This document shows, in pieces, positions 53,176 to 61,760 of a DNA stretch of 64,000 nucleotides. Every line of letters starts with the position of its first letter. Positions within the stretch are counted from its first letter, which is position 1. Below the pieces are notes generated by a model. It made no database searches. It was not told the origin of the DNA and saw only the letters and a program-made list of their open reading frames with translations. The position numbers and the translations under genes were made by a program. The stretch is from positions 1,674,001 to 1,738,000 of the forward strand of contig OY759981.1 in assembly GCA_963662895.1 (NCBI GenBank). Reading direction: 5' to 3'. This DNA comes from GWE2-42-39 sp963662895 (lineage in GTDB: Bacteria; Bacteroidota; Bacteroidia; Bacteroidales; Prolixibacteraceae).

Positions 53176-55021
53176 GGGTAAATCCGTCTTTTAGCATTGT
53201 TTTATGGATGCACACCGGTTGGTTCCCTTGGTTCTTAACCACATACCGTCCCATGTTTGCAGGAACAATTACCATATCCAGGTAATTCTGGGTATAACTT
53301 AATTCCGGGTTGTCGAGCGATTGAATAACTACTTTCTCTCCATCAACAAGGTTAAGTACATGGAATTTCCCATTGGTGTTATCTTCAATTTCTTTTTCAA
53401 ACTCGAACCTTCTTAAACTGAAATACAGCAGGTCGTGTTCACCAATAATGTATTCGGCCCAGCCTTCACCGCTCCGTACAAGTTGAGGGTCTTGTACCAG
53501 GTTTTCTTTTACCCACGAAGTTTTTCTTTCTTTTTGCAGTACCCTTTCGCCGTGGTAGGTGTGGATGGGGCGTGGTTTGCCATCCAGATCGGCGCGCAGG
53601 TAATCATACATTTTATAAGTATATGAACCAATCGTTAAACTGCCAATTTCCAGAACCACCTGGTTACGTCCGGATGAATGGATGGTTCCGGCGGGGATCA
53701 TCACCTGGACACCAGGGCGTGACTGGACGTGGTTCACATATTTCTGATAGTCAATCGGGGTAAATTCTTTTTCCGATTTTTTTGCTTCACGGATGAATTC
53801 ATCAGGATCAGCGTCTTCATTGAACCCGATATATGTTTTTGCGTCATGTCCGGTAGTAACCACGTAATAACTTTCGTCCTGGCGGCCAAATTCACCGTAG
53901 TTTTCTATGTTGTAATCGTGTCCTGAATGTACCTGGACAGACATGTTGCCGCTGCTGTGATACGAGTCGTCGTAATTGAAACGGATCGGGAAATAACCTT
54001 TGAACTTTTTCACGCAGTCTTCTCCCATTAATTCTTTGCCTTCTTTCTGTACAAAGGTGAAGAACGGGAATTCGAGCAACTCTTTCCCGGCCTCAACCAC
54101 GATACTGACTTCAAGAGGGATCAGGTCGAAAACCCAGGCTGCATTACGCATCGTGTCAGGAAGGTTTCTCAGTTTTTTAATATAATATCCGCCCCAGACT
54201 CCTTCCAGGTAAACCGGTTTGCACCTCATTGGGTATTTTACAAGGGCTGACATAATATTCCCCAGGGATTGGCGGGGGACCAGTTTCAGGTTGTCGGGAT
54301 CGGTACTTGCAATATAAAAATCAATGAGATCATTGAGAAGCAAATCTTTACGCAAATGTATCGCAAGTTCAAAATCGACATAATAGCACCGGCGTAAAAG
54401 GGCTTTTATCGGTTTGGCAATATCATCGCCGTAGTTGGCAAAGCAGCCTTTCCTTGCACGGAGCATAACTTCTCGTGGAATTACATCGAAATAACAGGTC
54501 ATGTCGTACAGCGACCGCAGCGACCGGCATGTACAACCCAACCCATACACGATATATACCCCTTTGCCGTTACTTTTTCTGAATTTGCTGATGCTCTCTT
54601 TAAAAAGCGCTGTCTTTTCATCGTCGAAAAAGTCTTCATAGTTTCCCTTAAAAACTTTGCCGAATAGCAGTACCGGGTCTTTTTCCATATCTTCCTTCAG
54701 GTTTTCGGAAAGTAACTGGTCGATCAGGCTTGCTGGTTTCAGTATATTCTTAAAGTTGAAACTGGTTATATCGATTGATTTCACTTTCAGGTTTTGTGAA
54801 ACGAGGTTCACAAACTGTTCGAATTGGGCGCTGGTATAGCCATCCAGGGCCAAAACTACATGGCCGTCCCCGTTGTTCGTTTTTTTTGTGATTTGTTCGG
54901 CGATATATGCTGCCGGGGCATTTGTCCCGCTGATTATCGAATCAATAATTTCTTTCGATAATTTCGGATGGTTAACCGCGTTAGGATCATCATACGGATA
55001 GGGGTTAAACATGAAACTCAT
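53153..55021 (-). CDS. Kinase-like domain fused to phosphomannose-isomerase-like cupin
   Basis: 622 residues, longer than a class I mannose-6-phosphate isomerase (~320-400). Residues ~30-265 resemble a nucleoside/uridine-kinase-like fold but I see no Walker A; features include HVVLALDGYTSAQFEQFVNL and GKGVYIVYGLGCTCRSLRSL. The C-terminal ~350 residues contain cupin metal ligands: GNMSVQVHSGHDYNIENYGE and QVMIPAGTIHSSGRNQVVLE, and KPVYLEGVWGGYYIKKLRNL like the PMI N-terminus. The ROK gene overlaps it by 23 bases, and the FucI-like gene ends 14 bases upstream. Isomerisation of a sugar phosphate is plausible; the N-terminal part is not understood. Confidence 0.7.
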   Translation of the reverse strand: MSFMFNPYPYDDPNAVNHPKLSKEIIDSIISGTNAPAAYIAEQITKKTNNGDGHVVLALDGYTSAQFEQFVNLVSQNLKVKSIDITSFNFKNILKPASLIDQLLSENLKEDMEKDPVLLFGKVFKGNYEDFFDDEKTALFKESISKFRKSNGKGVYIVYGLGCTCRSLRSLYDMTCYFDVIPREVMLRARKGCFANYGDDIAKPIKALLRRCYYVDFELAIHLRKDLLLNDLIDFYIASTDPDNLKLVPRQSLGNIMSALVKYPMRCKPVYLEGVWGGYYIKKLRNLPDTMRNAAWVFDLIPLEVSIVVEAGKELLEFPFFTFVQKEGKELMGEDCVKKFKGYFPIRFNYDDSYHSSGNMSVQVHSGHDYNIENYGEFGRQDESYYVVTTGHDAKTYIGFNEDADPDEFIREAKKSEKEFTPIDYQKYVNHVQSRPGVQVMIPAGTIHSSGRNQVVLEIGSLTIGSYTYKMYDYLRADLDGKPRPIHTYHGERVLQKERKTSWVKENLVQDPQLVRSGEGWAEYIIGEHDLLYFSLRRFEFEKEIEDNTNGKFHVLNLVDGEKVVIQSLDNPELSYTQNYLDMVIVPANMGRYVVKNQGNQPVCIHKTMLKDGFTHDSISDN

Positions 55022-55035
55022 TTGTAATTCTCCTT

Positions 55036-56484
55036 TTAATTTTTAGTAATTTCGTAATATTCAAAATCCATCATCTCTGCAAATTCTGCAAGTTCTGTAC
55101 GGTAATCTCCGTCAACCAGGGCGAAATGCTGGGTAGTTCCTATTTTCAATATGCGTTCGAACAATTCTTTCACGGGAACAACCGGACGGAAGATACTGTG
55201 CGAATAAGTGGCCAGCAGGTGTTTGCCCTCCAGCGAGTCGACAAGGGTACACACGAGTTTATATTTCCCGTGGTCTTCTGCCAGTTGGGCCATTGTTTTA
55301 CGTCCGGCAGAAATGCGGTACCATGCAAAGGGTGCACCGGCATATTTGTAATGGGTTTTTGCAAAGCGGACATCCCGCGATATGATTACATTCTTTTGAA
55401 AATCAGGGTCAGTGTGGTCGTTCGGGCCTGCATGGCCGGCAGCGAAAGTGCCTTTTTCAGCTTCAATATGGAATGGCTCGATAAAGTTTACACGTTTGCC
55501 GCTGATCAGTTTCAGAATATAGGTAATCAGTCCGGCGCCCATATCAGCTTCAGGTACCAGCACCGATTTGATACGTTCATAGGTTTCCGGGTAAAAGCTG
55601 GGACGGTGGCCGATCAGTTCGAACATGGCCACATCAATATCATTAAATACCATGATGTCGATACCCAGCCGTTCGGTGAGTTTGGCCAGCCCGATCGACC
55701 CCCTGACGGCAGCATAAAACTTGGCATCGTCCACGTCGTCCATTACCGGGTATTTCGATTCCAGATCTGCTTTACAGGCTTTTATTTCAGCATCGCTTAC
55801 ATTGTTGATTTCGTTGTTCAGCGCGGTATAAGTGATGAAGCGAAGTTCCGGGCCGATGCGGGTAAAAAGGTTGTACGGGTCGATGTATGTCGACCACATG
55901 GCTTCGTTGTAATTGGCAAGCAGACCAAGCGTGGAATCACGGAGGACACTGCGTACCCAGGCTATTTTAGAGAAGGAAAGTATTTTATTTCGTATTTCGT
56001 CCCTGCTGCCCATTACTACTTTCAGGTTCTTGCGGTCAGTACGCGGAACAGAGCCTGAACCTTCCAGCGAACCGACCAGCGTTCCGGCACACAGGTAATC
56101 AATGAAGTCATCTTCATCCAGGGTATCTTCGAAGGAAACCTTGTCTTTGGCAATGTTCACGAACAAAATGGGGATTTCAGGCATGTCGCGCAGAAAACGG
56201 ATCCATGCAAAATCTTCGGACCATGAAATGAAATTGGCAACAATAAAATCGACCTGCTCATTGAGGAACAGTTTCATAGCCTGTTCCATATCTTCCCTTT
56301 CGTACACGATTCCCGGGTCGGCCAGTTCCAGCGAACCTTTCAGAGAATCAACAAATTCTTTTATTTCATTTAGCTTCCTTTCGTGATATGTTCCCCGCGA
56401 TAAGCCTTTTCCCAGGTTCCTGAACCGGGGGGACCCAATAAACAGTAAGCCTGCTTTTGGCTGGCTGAATTTTTTAGTATTCAT
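55036..56484 (-). CDS. L-fucose/L-arabinose isomerase-family protein
   Basis: 482 residues. It resembles the FucI/AraA fold: the N-terminal Rossmann part (AGLLFIGSPRFRNLGKGLSR, FIVANFISWSEDFAWIRFLR) and the catalytic centre (VLVPEADMGAGLITYILKLI and EPFHIEAEKGTFAAGHAGPN). The usual metal-binding glutamate/aspartate are likely in PEADMGAG, although exact residues differ from AraA at 8185. It overlaps the DUF4380 gene by 4 bases and leads into the PMI-like gene. It probably isomerises an aldose to a ketose; the sugar is unknown. Confidence 0.75.
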   Translation of the reverse strand: MNTKKFSQPKAGLLFIGSPRFRNLGKGLSRGTYHERKLNEIKEFVDSLKGSLELADPGIVYEREDMEQAMKLFLNEQVDFIVANFISWSEDFAWIRFLRDMPEIPILFVNIAKDKVSFEDTLDEDDFIDYLCAGTLVGSLEGSGSVPRTDRKNLKVVMGSRDEIRNKILSFSKIAWVRSVLRDSTLGLLANYNEAMWSTYIDPYNLFTRIGPELRFITYTALNNEINNVSDAEIKACKADLESKYPVMDDVDDAKFYAAVRGSIGLAKLTERLGIDIMVFNDIDVAMFELIGHRPSFYPETYERIKSVLVPEADMGAGLITYILKLISGKRVNFIEPFHIEAEKGTFAAGHAGPNDHTDPDFQKNVIISRDVRFAKTHYKYAGAPFAWYRISAGRKTMAQLAEDHGKYKLVCTLVDSLEGKHLLATYSHSIFRPVVPVKELFERILKIGTTQHFALVDGDYRTELAEFAEMMDFEYYEITKN

Positions 56485-57767
56485 ATCTTAAAACCTTCTT
56501 TTAATATTACTTTATCTATTTCTCCCGTGAAAAGGCCTTGCCGGTCATAAAGTTCAGCCGTGATGAAGGCTCCCTTTTCAGGTTGGTATTTTCCTTTAAT
56601 GCTTAATTCTACCGAAATACCTTCTGACGGAGAGACCTGACTTTCATACAGGCAAACCGGCTCCCTGTTCCCGGAAGGGTAATACAGAATAATTTTTATA
56701 GCCCCGTTTGTGAAGACTCCGTATTTTGCATTTACTGAAATAATTCCATTCGCCGATTCTGCTTTTAACGGGCTTGCAATTACCCCGGATTCATTCACCC
56801 TTGCTACAGATTCGTTTGCCGGAACAGAAGAAACCAGCATCCGGTATATGAAGCAGATTTCTCCTCCGGGTTGTATTTCCTGAAGCGGGGAAAGTAATTC
56901 CATTTCCATGTATGGAGGTGTTAGTATCTTGTCGTTTTTAAATTCCCGGATGGTATTTCTTGAGAAAATCATACCCCGTCCCTGTGTCCATATCTGCACG
57001 GATGTATCCTCAGGATAAACCTTACCTTCTTCCGGCTGGTGCATTAAAACGAATACTTTTCCTGACAGCCTGTCAACAAAAGCAAGCCAGGAGGAAACTG
57101 CATCCAGTCCTGCTTTCCCGACAAGGTATTGGTATTCGGTCACCATGTTCCCGTAAGTATCAATTGAATACTGCGGGTTATTGACCAGCCCGTGCATAAC
57201 TTTATACCCGTTTTCGAACCTGCTTTTAGGGTTTACCGGACATACAACCTGGTATTGCCCCGGGGTTTCACCGGAAGCATTCATCTGTAAAATAGGCCAA
57301 ACAGACCATTTCCGGGGAACCGTGCCCGTATTTTTAAATATTGCACGAACGGTCGCTTCCGAACGCATTTCCGACAGCGATATTTCTTTTGTGATCTGCA
57401 AGCCGGTATAATCATCGCAGGGGCTGGTTAGCCGTATAATTTCTTTTTTCCTGCTTATCACGACTTCTGCTGAATAACTTCCTCCGTCGAGAACCGGGTC
57501 GGGAGGACCGGGCCATTGATCGGGTGAATCCCATCCCTGGGGGGCAGGCCATATTTTTTCTCCTCCGAAATTCAGCCATTCCCCATTGTCTCCCAGACGG
57601 GTTATGCCGGATTCCTTCCCGTATAAAGACAGGTTCACAAATAAAAATTCATATTTGTCCATTTTCATCTGGAGCGTCCTTCCCCCCAATTGAGGGGCAA
57701 TATAAAGTTGTATCCATTGGTTTTCCAATGACCAAATATTCCATCCTTTATATTTTCTGATCTCCAT
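56481..57767 (-). CDS. DUF4380-type aldose-epimerase-fold protein
   Basis: 428 residues without a signal peptide. Residues ~1-330 match the galactose-mutarotase-like DUF4380 pattern (WIQLYIAPQLGGRTLQMKMD, NFGGEKIWPAPQGWDSPDQW, and VSSWLAFVDRLSGKVFVLMH). The C-terminal ~90 residues look like a beta-sandwich (ISVNAKYGVFTNGAIKIILY). It overlaps the isomerase gene by 4 bases and lies 41 bases after the transporter. A mutarotase or sugar-binding role in the same pathway is the natural guess. Confidence 0.75.
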   Translation of the reverse strand: MEIRKYKGWNIWSLENQWIQLYIAPQLGGRTLQMKMDKYEFLFVNLSLYGKESGITRLGDNGEWLNFGGEKIWPAPQGWDSPDQWPGPPDPVLDGGSYSAEVVISRKKEIIRLTSPCDDYTGLQITKEISLSEMRSEATVRAIFKNTGTVPRKWSVWPILQMNASGETPGQYQVVCPVNPKSRFENGYKVMHGLVNNPQYSIDTYGNMVTEYQYLVGKAGLDAVSSWLAFVDRLSGKVFVLMHQPEEGKVYPEDTSVQIWTQGRGMIFSRNTIREFKNDKILTPPYMEMELLSPLQEIQPGGEICFIYRMLVSSVPANESVARVNESGVIASPLKAESANGIISVNAKYGVFTNGAIKIILYYPSGNREPVCLYESQVSPSEGISVELSIKGKYQPEKGAFITAELYDRQGLFTGEIDKVILKEGFKI

Positions 57768-57808
57768 GGTGTTTCAGTTTTAATATGCTGTCAGCAATCT
57801 TTTATATA

Positions 57809-59038
57809 TTATTGATGAACCCTTTCATAATCTTTCCTGAAATAATATTTGTAAGCGATCAGTAAAAGTAAACCGCATAAAACCCATATCACAGAGAGTA
57901 ATGAGATACCGAGCGAGAGCCCAATGATTGGTTTTAAATACCCCAGGACAAGAGGGGCCATTGACCCCACGCCAAAACCAATCATCAGCATAATACCTGA
58001 AGCAGATGACTGATATTTTTGCGGGATCACGTCATATAAAACAGAATAGGTATTTGCATCGAAGAAGGCCCTGCAAAAGCCAAAGCCGGCCAATCCGGTA
58101 TAAACCATGGCCAATCCGGTTGAGTTACCCATCATAACAATAAAGGGAACGGCAACCAACAAGCCGATACCCTGCATCAATAAACGGGTGCCCGGATCTT
58201 TTGCAGCCAGTTTGTCGGAATATTTCCCGGCCAGAATAATGCCGAAGAAGGCGAACAAATGGGTATAGAACATGGAATGAAAGCCGGCCAGGGAAAGGCT
58301 CATGTTAAATTTCTCGTACAAATAAGTGGGGGTCCAGGTCAGGTAACCGGTCAGGACAAAAATCAGCCCGCTAAATCCGATCGTAAGGAAGATTGCTGTT
58401 GGTGTTTTGAAAAGGACTTTCATTGCTTCGGAAAACTTTACCTTTTCTTTCTTTTCAATAGTTACCGTTTCCTTTTTATCTTTTAGTCTGAAAATCAGTA
58501 CTAACCCATGTATTACGCCGACTGCCCCGAATACATAAAAGGCATTTCTCCATCCGTAATGTTCCCCGACATAACCGGCTACGTATCCACTGAGAATAAT
58601 TCCGAGGTAATACGAAGTTTGATGGATAGACATTGCAAAAGCCCTGGTTTCCTTATGATAGTTTGCAAGTAAGGTGTAATTGGCCGGCCCGAAAAAAGCC
58701 TCACCCCCGCCGGTTGCAATGCTTCGCATCATAACCAGCATGAGCACGCCGTTGCTTAGTCCGGTGAACATGGTTGCGATGCTCCAAAATAAAATACTTA
58801 AGGTAACCACCCATTTTTTACTGAAAATGTCGCCAACAAAACCGGCCATGGGTACAAGCAGGGCATAAACCAGATTAAATGCGGTTGCTATTGACCCTAC
58901 CTGGAAATCGTTTAAATACAAATCGTCCCTGATTAATGGCAGTACTACATTAAACACCTGACGATCTGCCTGATTTAGGAAGAAGGCTATCCATAACAGA
59001 ACTAAAACTTCCCATTTGTACCGGTTATCCTCTTTCAT
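57809..59038 (-). CDS. MFS transporter (ACS family-like)
   Basis: 409 residues with twelve hydrophobic segments, beginning WEVLVLLWIAFFLNQADRQV, with the ADRQVFNVVLPLIRDDLYLN signature typical of anion:cation symporter-type MFS. The central loop IFRLKDKKETVTIEKKEKVK is cytoplasmic. It is the first gene of the catabolic operon, behind a perfect inverted repeat, so it should import the pathway's sugar or an acid derivative such as a hexuronate. The substrate is open. Confidence 0.88.
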   Translation of the reverse strand: MKEDNRYKWEVLVLLWIAFFLNQADRQVFNVVLPLIRDDLYLNDFQVGSIATAFNLVYALLVPMAGFVGDIFSKKWVVTLSILFWSIATMFTGLSNGVLMLVMMRSIATGGGEAFFGPANYTLLANYHKETRAFAMSIHQTSYYLGIILSGYVAGYVGEHYGWRNAFYVFGAVGVIHGLVLIFRLKDKKETVTIEKKEKVKFSEAMKVLFKTPTAIFLTIGFSGLIFVLTGYLTWTPTYLYEKFNMSLSLAGFHSMFYTHLFAFFGIILAGKYSDKLAAKDPGTRLLMQGIGLLVAVPFIVMMGNSTGLAMVYTGLAGFGFCRAFFDANTYSVLYDVIPQKYQSSASGIMLMIGFGVGSMAPLVLGYLKPIIGLSLGISLLSVIWVLCGLLLLIAYKYYFRKDYERVHQ

Positions 59039-59072
59039 TTTTTTGAATTATCACTTGTTTTTTTGATATGAT

Positions 59073-59141
59073 TATATTTGCACCACACTACACAAGACAA
59101 AAATAAAAAACAATAGTGTGGTGTAGTGTGGTGCAAATATA
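59073..59141. promoter_or_regulatory. Perfect 21-bp inverted repeat, operator of the sugar operon
   Basis: Arms at 59073-59093 and 59121-59141 (TATATTTGCACCACACTACA and its complement) are identical and separated by 27 bases. Each arm includes TATATTTG, the Bacteroidota -7 box, pointing inward: 59073-59080 on plus and 59141-59134 on minus. The region lies between the divergent GntR gene and the transporter. The GntR protein is the likely ligand-responsive binder, by inference. Confidence 0.75.
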
Positions 59142-59164
59142 TTTTAGATTTATTAATTTTGCAA
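59134..59164 (-). promoter_or_regulatory. Promoter of the sugar-catabolic operon
   Basis: On the minus strand TTG (59164-59162), a 20-base spacer and TATATTTG (59141-59134) form a canonical promoter. The predicted start near 59127 falls in the inverted-repeat region, about 90 bases before the transporter ATG. Confidence 0.75.
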
Positions 59165-59245
59165 CATCTCACAGATTAATTTTACAGGAACAGAATATTT
59201 TTCTTTTCTAAAGTGAGAAAGATAACATTCGGGTAAATTACGAAT

Positions 59246-60277
59246 ATGAAACCGATAATAAAAATAGATACGGGTTCCCAGGTGCCTGTTTACAAACAAC
59301 TTATCCTGGCGGTTCAAGGCCTGGTTTTTCAGGGTGAATACAAAGAAGGGGATTTTATCCCTTCGATGAATGAACTGGCCAATGAATTGCAGATTTCAAA
59401 AGAAACAGTAAAAAAGGCATATTCAATCCTGCGTGAAAAGGGGGTTGTTGAATCTGCCCACGGGAAAGGTTTTTATATCACGAATTACAATCAGGAAAAG
59501 ATTAAAATTCTGTTGTTGTTCGATAAAATAAGTACATACAAGCAGGTGCTGTACAGTTCATTTGCCTTTCATATCGGTGATGTTTCGGAAATCGCGATTC
59601 ATTTGCATAACCAGGATGTGGAGTTATTTGAACATTTCGTTGATGGAAACCTGGACAATTTTGATTATTATATTATTACCCCTCATTTCCCGTTGAAAAC
59701 CGATATTCAGAAAAAAGTGATTAAAATTCTGAGGAGGATACCTAACCGGAAATTGATCATACTGGATCACCATATCCCGGAACTTCCCGGAAATTATGGC
59801 GCTGTATACCAGGATTTTGAAAATGATATTATTGATGGGTTGGGCCAGAGTACGGATATTCTGAAAAACTTCAGTAAACTGAATGTAATCTCCATGAAAG
59901 GCAGTATGTATGCCCCTCTGATTGAAGAAGGCATCCGGAAGTTTTGTGGAGAAAACCATGTAAATTATGAGATCTATAAAAATATCGATACCAATAATAT
60001 AAAAAAACAGGAGGCATTTTTAATCCTGAACAGTCAGCTCGACCATGAGCTTATTGAACTGGTGAAAGTTGCCAAAATGAAAGGATGTGTGATCGGGAAA
60101 GATATTGGTATTATCTCGTACAACGAATCTCCTATTAATGAGATTATCCTCAATGGTCTGACCGTATTTTCCACTGATTTTGAACAGATGGGGGAACTGG
60201 CAGCTAAAATGATCACGGGAAAAACAATGAAAAAAGTCAGGTGTAACTTTCGCCTGATCAGGAGAAATACATTTTAA
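59246..60277 (+). CDS. GntR-family regulator with sugar-binding-protein-like sensor (second)
   Basis: 343 residues. The winged helix occupies residues ~10-80 (PVYKQLILAVQGLVFQGEYK, LQISKETVKKAYSILREKGV, AHGKGFYITN). The C-terminal part resembles a LacI-type binding domain (DIGIISYNESPINEIILNGL, VFSTDFEQMGELAAKMITGK). It is divergent from the transporter operon, and a perfect inverted repeat lies between them. The HAD gene begins 4 bases after its stop. It shares its architecture with the galactose regulator at 2296-3294 but sequence differs widely, so the ligands differ. Confidence 0.88.
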   Translation: MKPIIKIDTGSQVPVYKQLILAVQGLVFQGEYKEGDFIPSMNELANELQISKETVKKAYSILREKGVVESAHGKGFYITNYNQEKIKILLLFDKISTYKQVLYSSFAFHIGDVSEIAIHLHNQDVELFEHFVDGNLDNFDYYIITPHFPLKTDIQKKVIKILRRIPNRKLIILDHHIPELPGNYGAVYQDFENDIIDGLGQSTDILKNFSKLNVISMKGSMYAPLIEEGIRKFCGENHVNYEIYKNIDTNNIKKQEAFLILNSQLDHELIELVKVAKMKGCVIGKDIGIISYNESPINEIILNGLTVFSTDFEQMGELAAKMITGKTMKKVRCNFRLIRRNTF

Positions 60278-60281
60278 GCTG

Positions 60282-60953
60282 ATGATTCTGTTTTTTGATA
60301 TTGATGATACACTGGTCGACAGTAAGTCGGCACACCGGATTGCATTGAACAAGACCCGTTCGGAATACTCACTGGCAATTAATCCGGAAGATATCTTTGC
60401 ACGCTGGATTGATATTACCAGCCGCTACCTGAAGTTGTATTTTCAGAACAAAATAACATTAACCGCGCAGCGAACAGGCCGGATAAAAGAATTATGGGAA
60501 ATGGCCGGCCTGCAAATCACGGATGACGAGGCCTTTCAGGTTTACGAAAACTATCACCGTTTTTTCCTTCAGTCATGCAAGGCGTTCCCTGAGACGATAC
60601 CCGTTTTAGAGAAACTGAAGGATTTCAGGCTGGGTATCATTACAAACGGAACTGTTGCCGATCAGACCCGGAAGCTAGTCTGTAACGGATTAATCCATTA
60701 CTTCGATCCGGTTATTATTTCAGAAGGTGTTGGTTTTTCGAAACCGCGAAAAGAAATTTTTCAGATTGCAGCAGAACGTTCCGGTCATCACCTGTCTGAA
60801 TGTATTTTTATCGGCGATTCGTATGAACTGGATTACCAGGGAGGTTTGAATGCCGGTATGCGGACAGTCTGGCTGAACCGGAACGAAGAAAGGAAGAACT
60901 CCGAAGAGGTATCGGTTTCGTCGTTGAGCGAATTCGTCAGGTTCCGGTTTTAA
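60282..60953 (+). CDS. HAD-family phosphatase (YjjG-like)
   Basis: 223 residues. Motif I is FFDIDDTLVDSKSAHR (nucleophile Asp), motif II LGIITNGTVADQTRKL, motif III near GFSKPRKEIFQIAAERSG, and motif IV FIGDSYELDYQGGLNAGMRT. It is 4 bases after the GntR stop and co-transcribed with it. Sugar-phosphate or nucleotide dephosphorylation is typical of the group; here it might remove a toxic sugar phosphate of the pathway. The substrate is not known. Confidence 0.85.
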   Translation: MILFFDIDDTLVDSKSAHRIALNKTRSEYSLAINPEDIFARWIDITSRYLKLYFQNKITLTAQRTGRIKELWEMAGLQITDDEAFQVYENYHRFFLQSCKAFPETIPVLEKLKDFRLGIITNGTVADQTRKLVCNGLIHYFDPVIISEGVGFSKPRKEIFQIAAERSGHHLSECIFIGDSYELDYQGGLNAGMRTVWLNRNEERKNSEEVSVSSLSEFVRFRF

Positions 60954-61019
60954 GAAGAACGAAGGACAAGGGGCAATGCCCATCAAACGCGAAACGTCAA
61001 ACCCTCAAACGGAGAAGTC

Positions 61020-61075
61020 ATCAAACTCCTTCTGACTCCCTCCTCACTGTTTTTCTTCCCGGCCCATACGTATTG
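61020..61075 (+). repeat. Fragment of the long intergenic repeat
   Basis: CTCCCTCCTCACTGTTTTTC with the adjoining TTCCCGGCCCAT matches the 41920-41952 and 40460-40492 parts of the repeat with a few changes. It is the only piece of the repeat in this intergenic gap. Confidence 0.5.
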
Positions 61076-61111
61076 CTTCAATATCTGCAAATTGCAGAAG
61101 AAGTTTCATTA

Positions 61112-61690
61112 TCAATCAAGCATCTGATGATAGTTTCTTGTATTTAGGAACTGACCGAAACTAAAAAATGCCCGGTCAATTTTTTGCATCGGGATTCCGT
61201 TCAGATTTTCAATAAAAGGAAGATAATCCTCGAAATAAAACTGTTCTTTACTTTTTTCTGGAATGTTATTGGTGATTCCCTGGTGCTCCATATCCCTGAT
61301 AAAGTTGAAACAGCGATGAATATTCTGATCGTAGATCGGATATGCCTTTGGTTTTATAATATGAAGGAGAAAAATTTTCCAGACAAAAGAAAGATCATTG
61401 AACTCCTTTATAAATGCGTTGAGATCAACTTTTGGGTCATTTTTAAACTGGTTGATAATTTCAAGTTTTGCAATGATCTTTTTATGTAGCGATTCCAGTT
61501 TTGTTTGGCTCAGGGGCATCCCGTTTTTCCATTCGAACAATTCCGTCACATCGGTCCCGGAGTATTGCACGTTATCAATATTATTGGTATAAAGTGTTTC
61601 TTCCGGGTCTTCGTATAGACTGCTCCAGAAGTCTATAAACTGTGGCAACGATGTTTGTTCGTTTTGCAAAATCGGAAGGTTCAGATTCAT
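61112..61690 (-). CDS. Unrecognised 192-residue protein
   Basis: 192 residues, soluble and helical in look, without a signal peptide. VWKIFLLHIIKPKAYPIYDQ and NIHRCFNFIRDMEHQGI recall the YPIFDQHV segment of helix-hairpin-helix DNA-glycosylase-like folds, but the HhH motif and the catalytic Lys/Asp were not identified, so no function is claimed. It is a single gene, 70 bases downstream of the PNP stop and in the same direction. The frame is long, has codon use like its neighbours and is probably real. Confidence 0.6.
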   Translation of the reverse strand: MNLNLPILQNEQTSLPQFIDFWSSLYEDPEETLYTNNIDNVQYSGTDVTELFEWKNGMPLSQTKLESLHKKIIAKLEIINQFKNDPKVDLNAFIKEFNDLSFVWKIFLLHIIKPKAYPIYDQNIHRCFNFIRDMEHQGITNNIPEKSKEQFYFEDYLPFIENLNGIPMQKIDRAFFSFGQFLNTRNYHQMLD

Positions 61691-61760
61691 TGTATTTTTT
61701 CTGCAAAGTAAATCAAGTTTGCCGGAAATCAGGCATGCACCGAATAATAAAATAGCGATT

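Noticed and set aside
61112..61690. A DNA glycosylase call for the 192-residue protein
   Set aside because: Only a short YPIYDQ-like stretch is suggestive; the helix-hairpin-helix motif and catalytic residues were not found.
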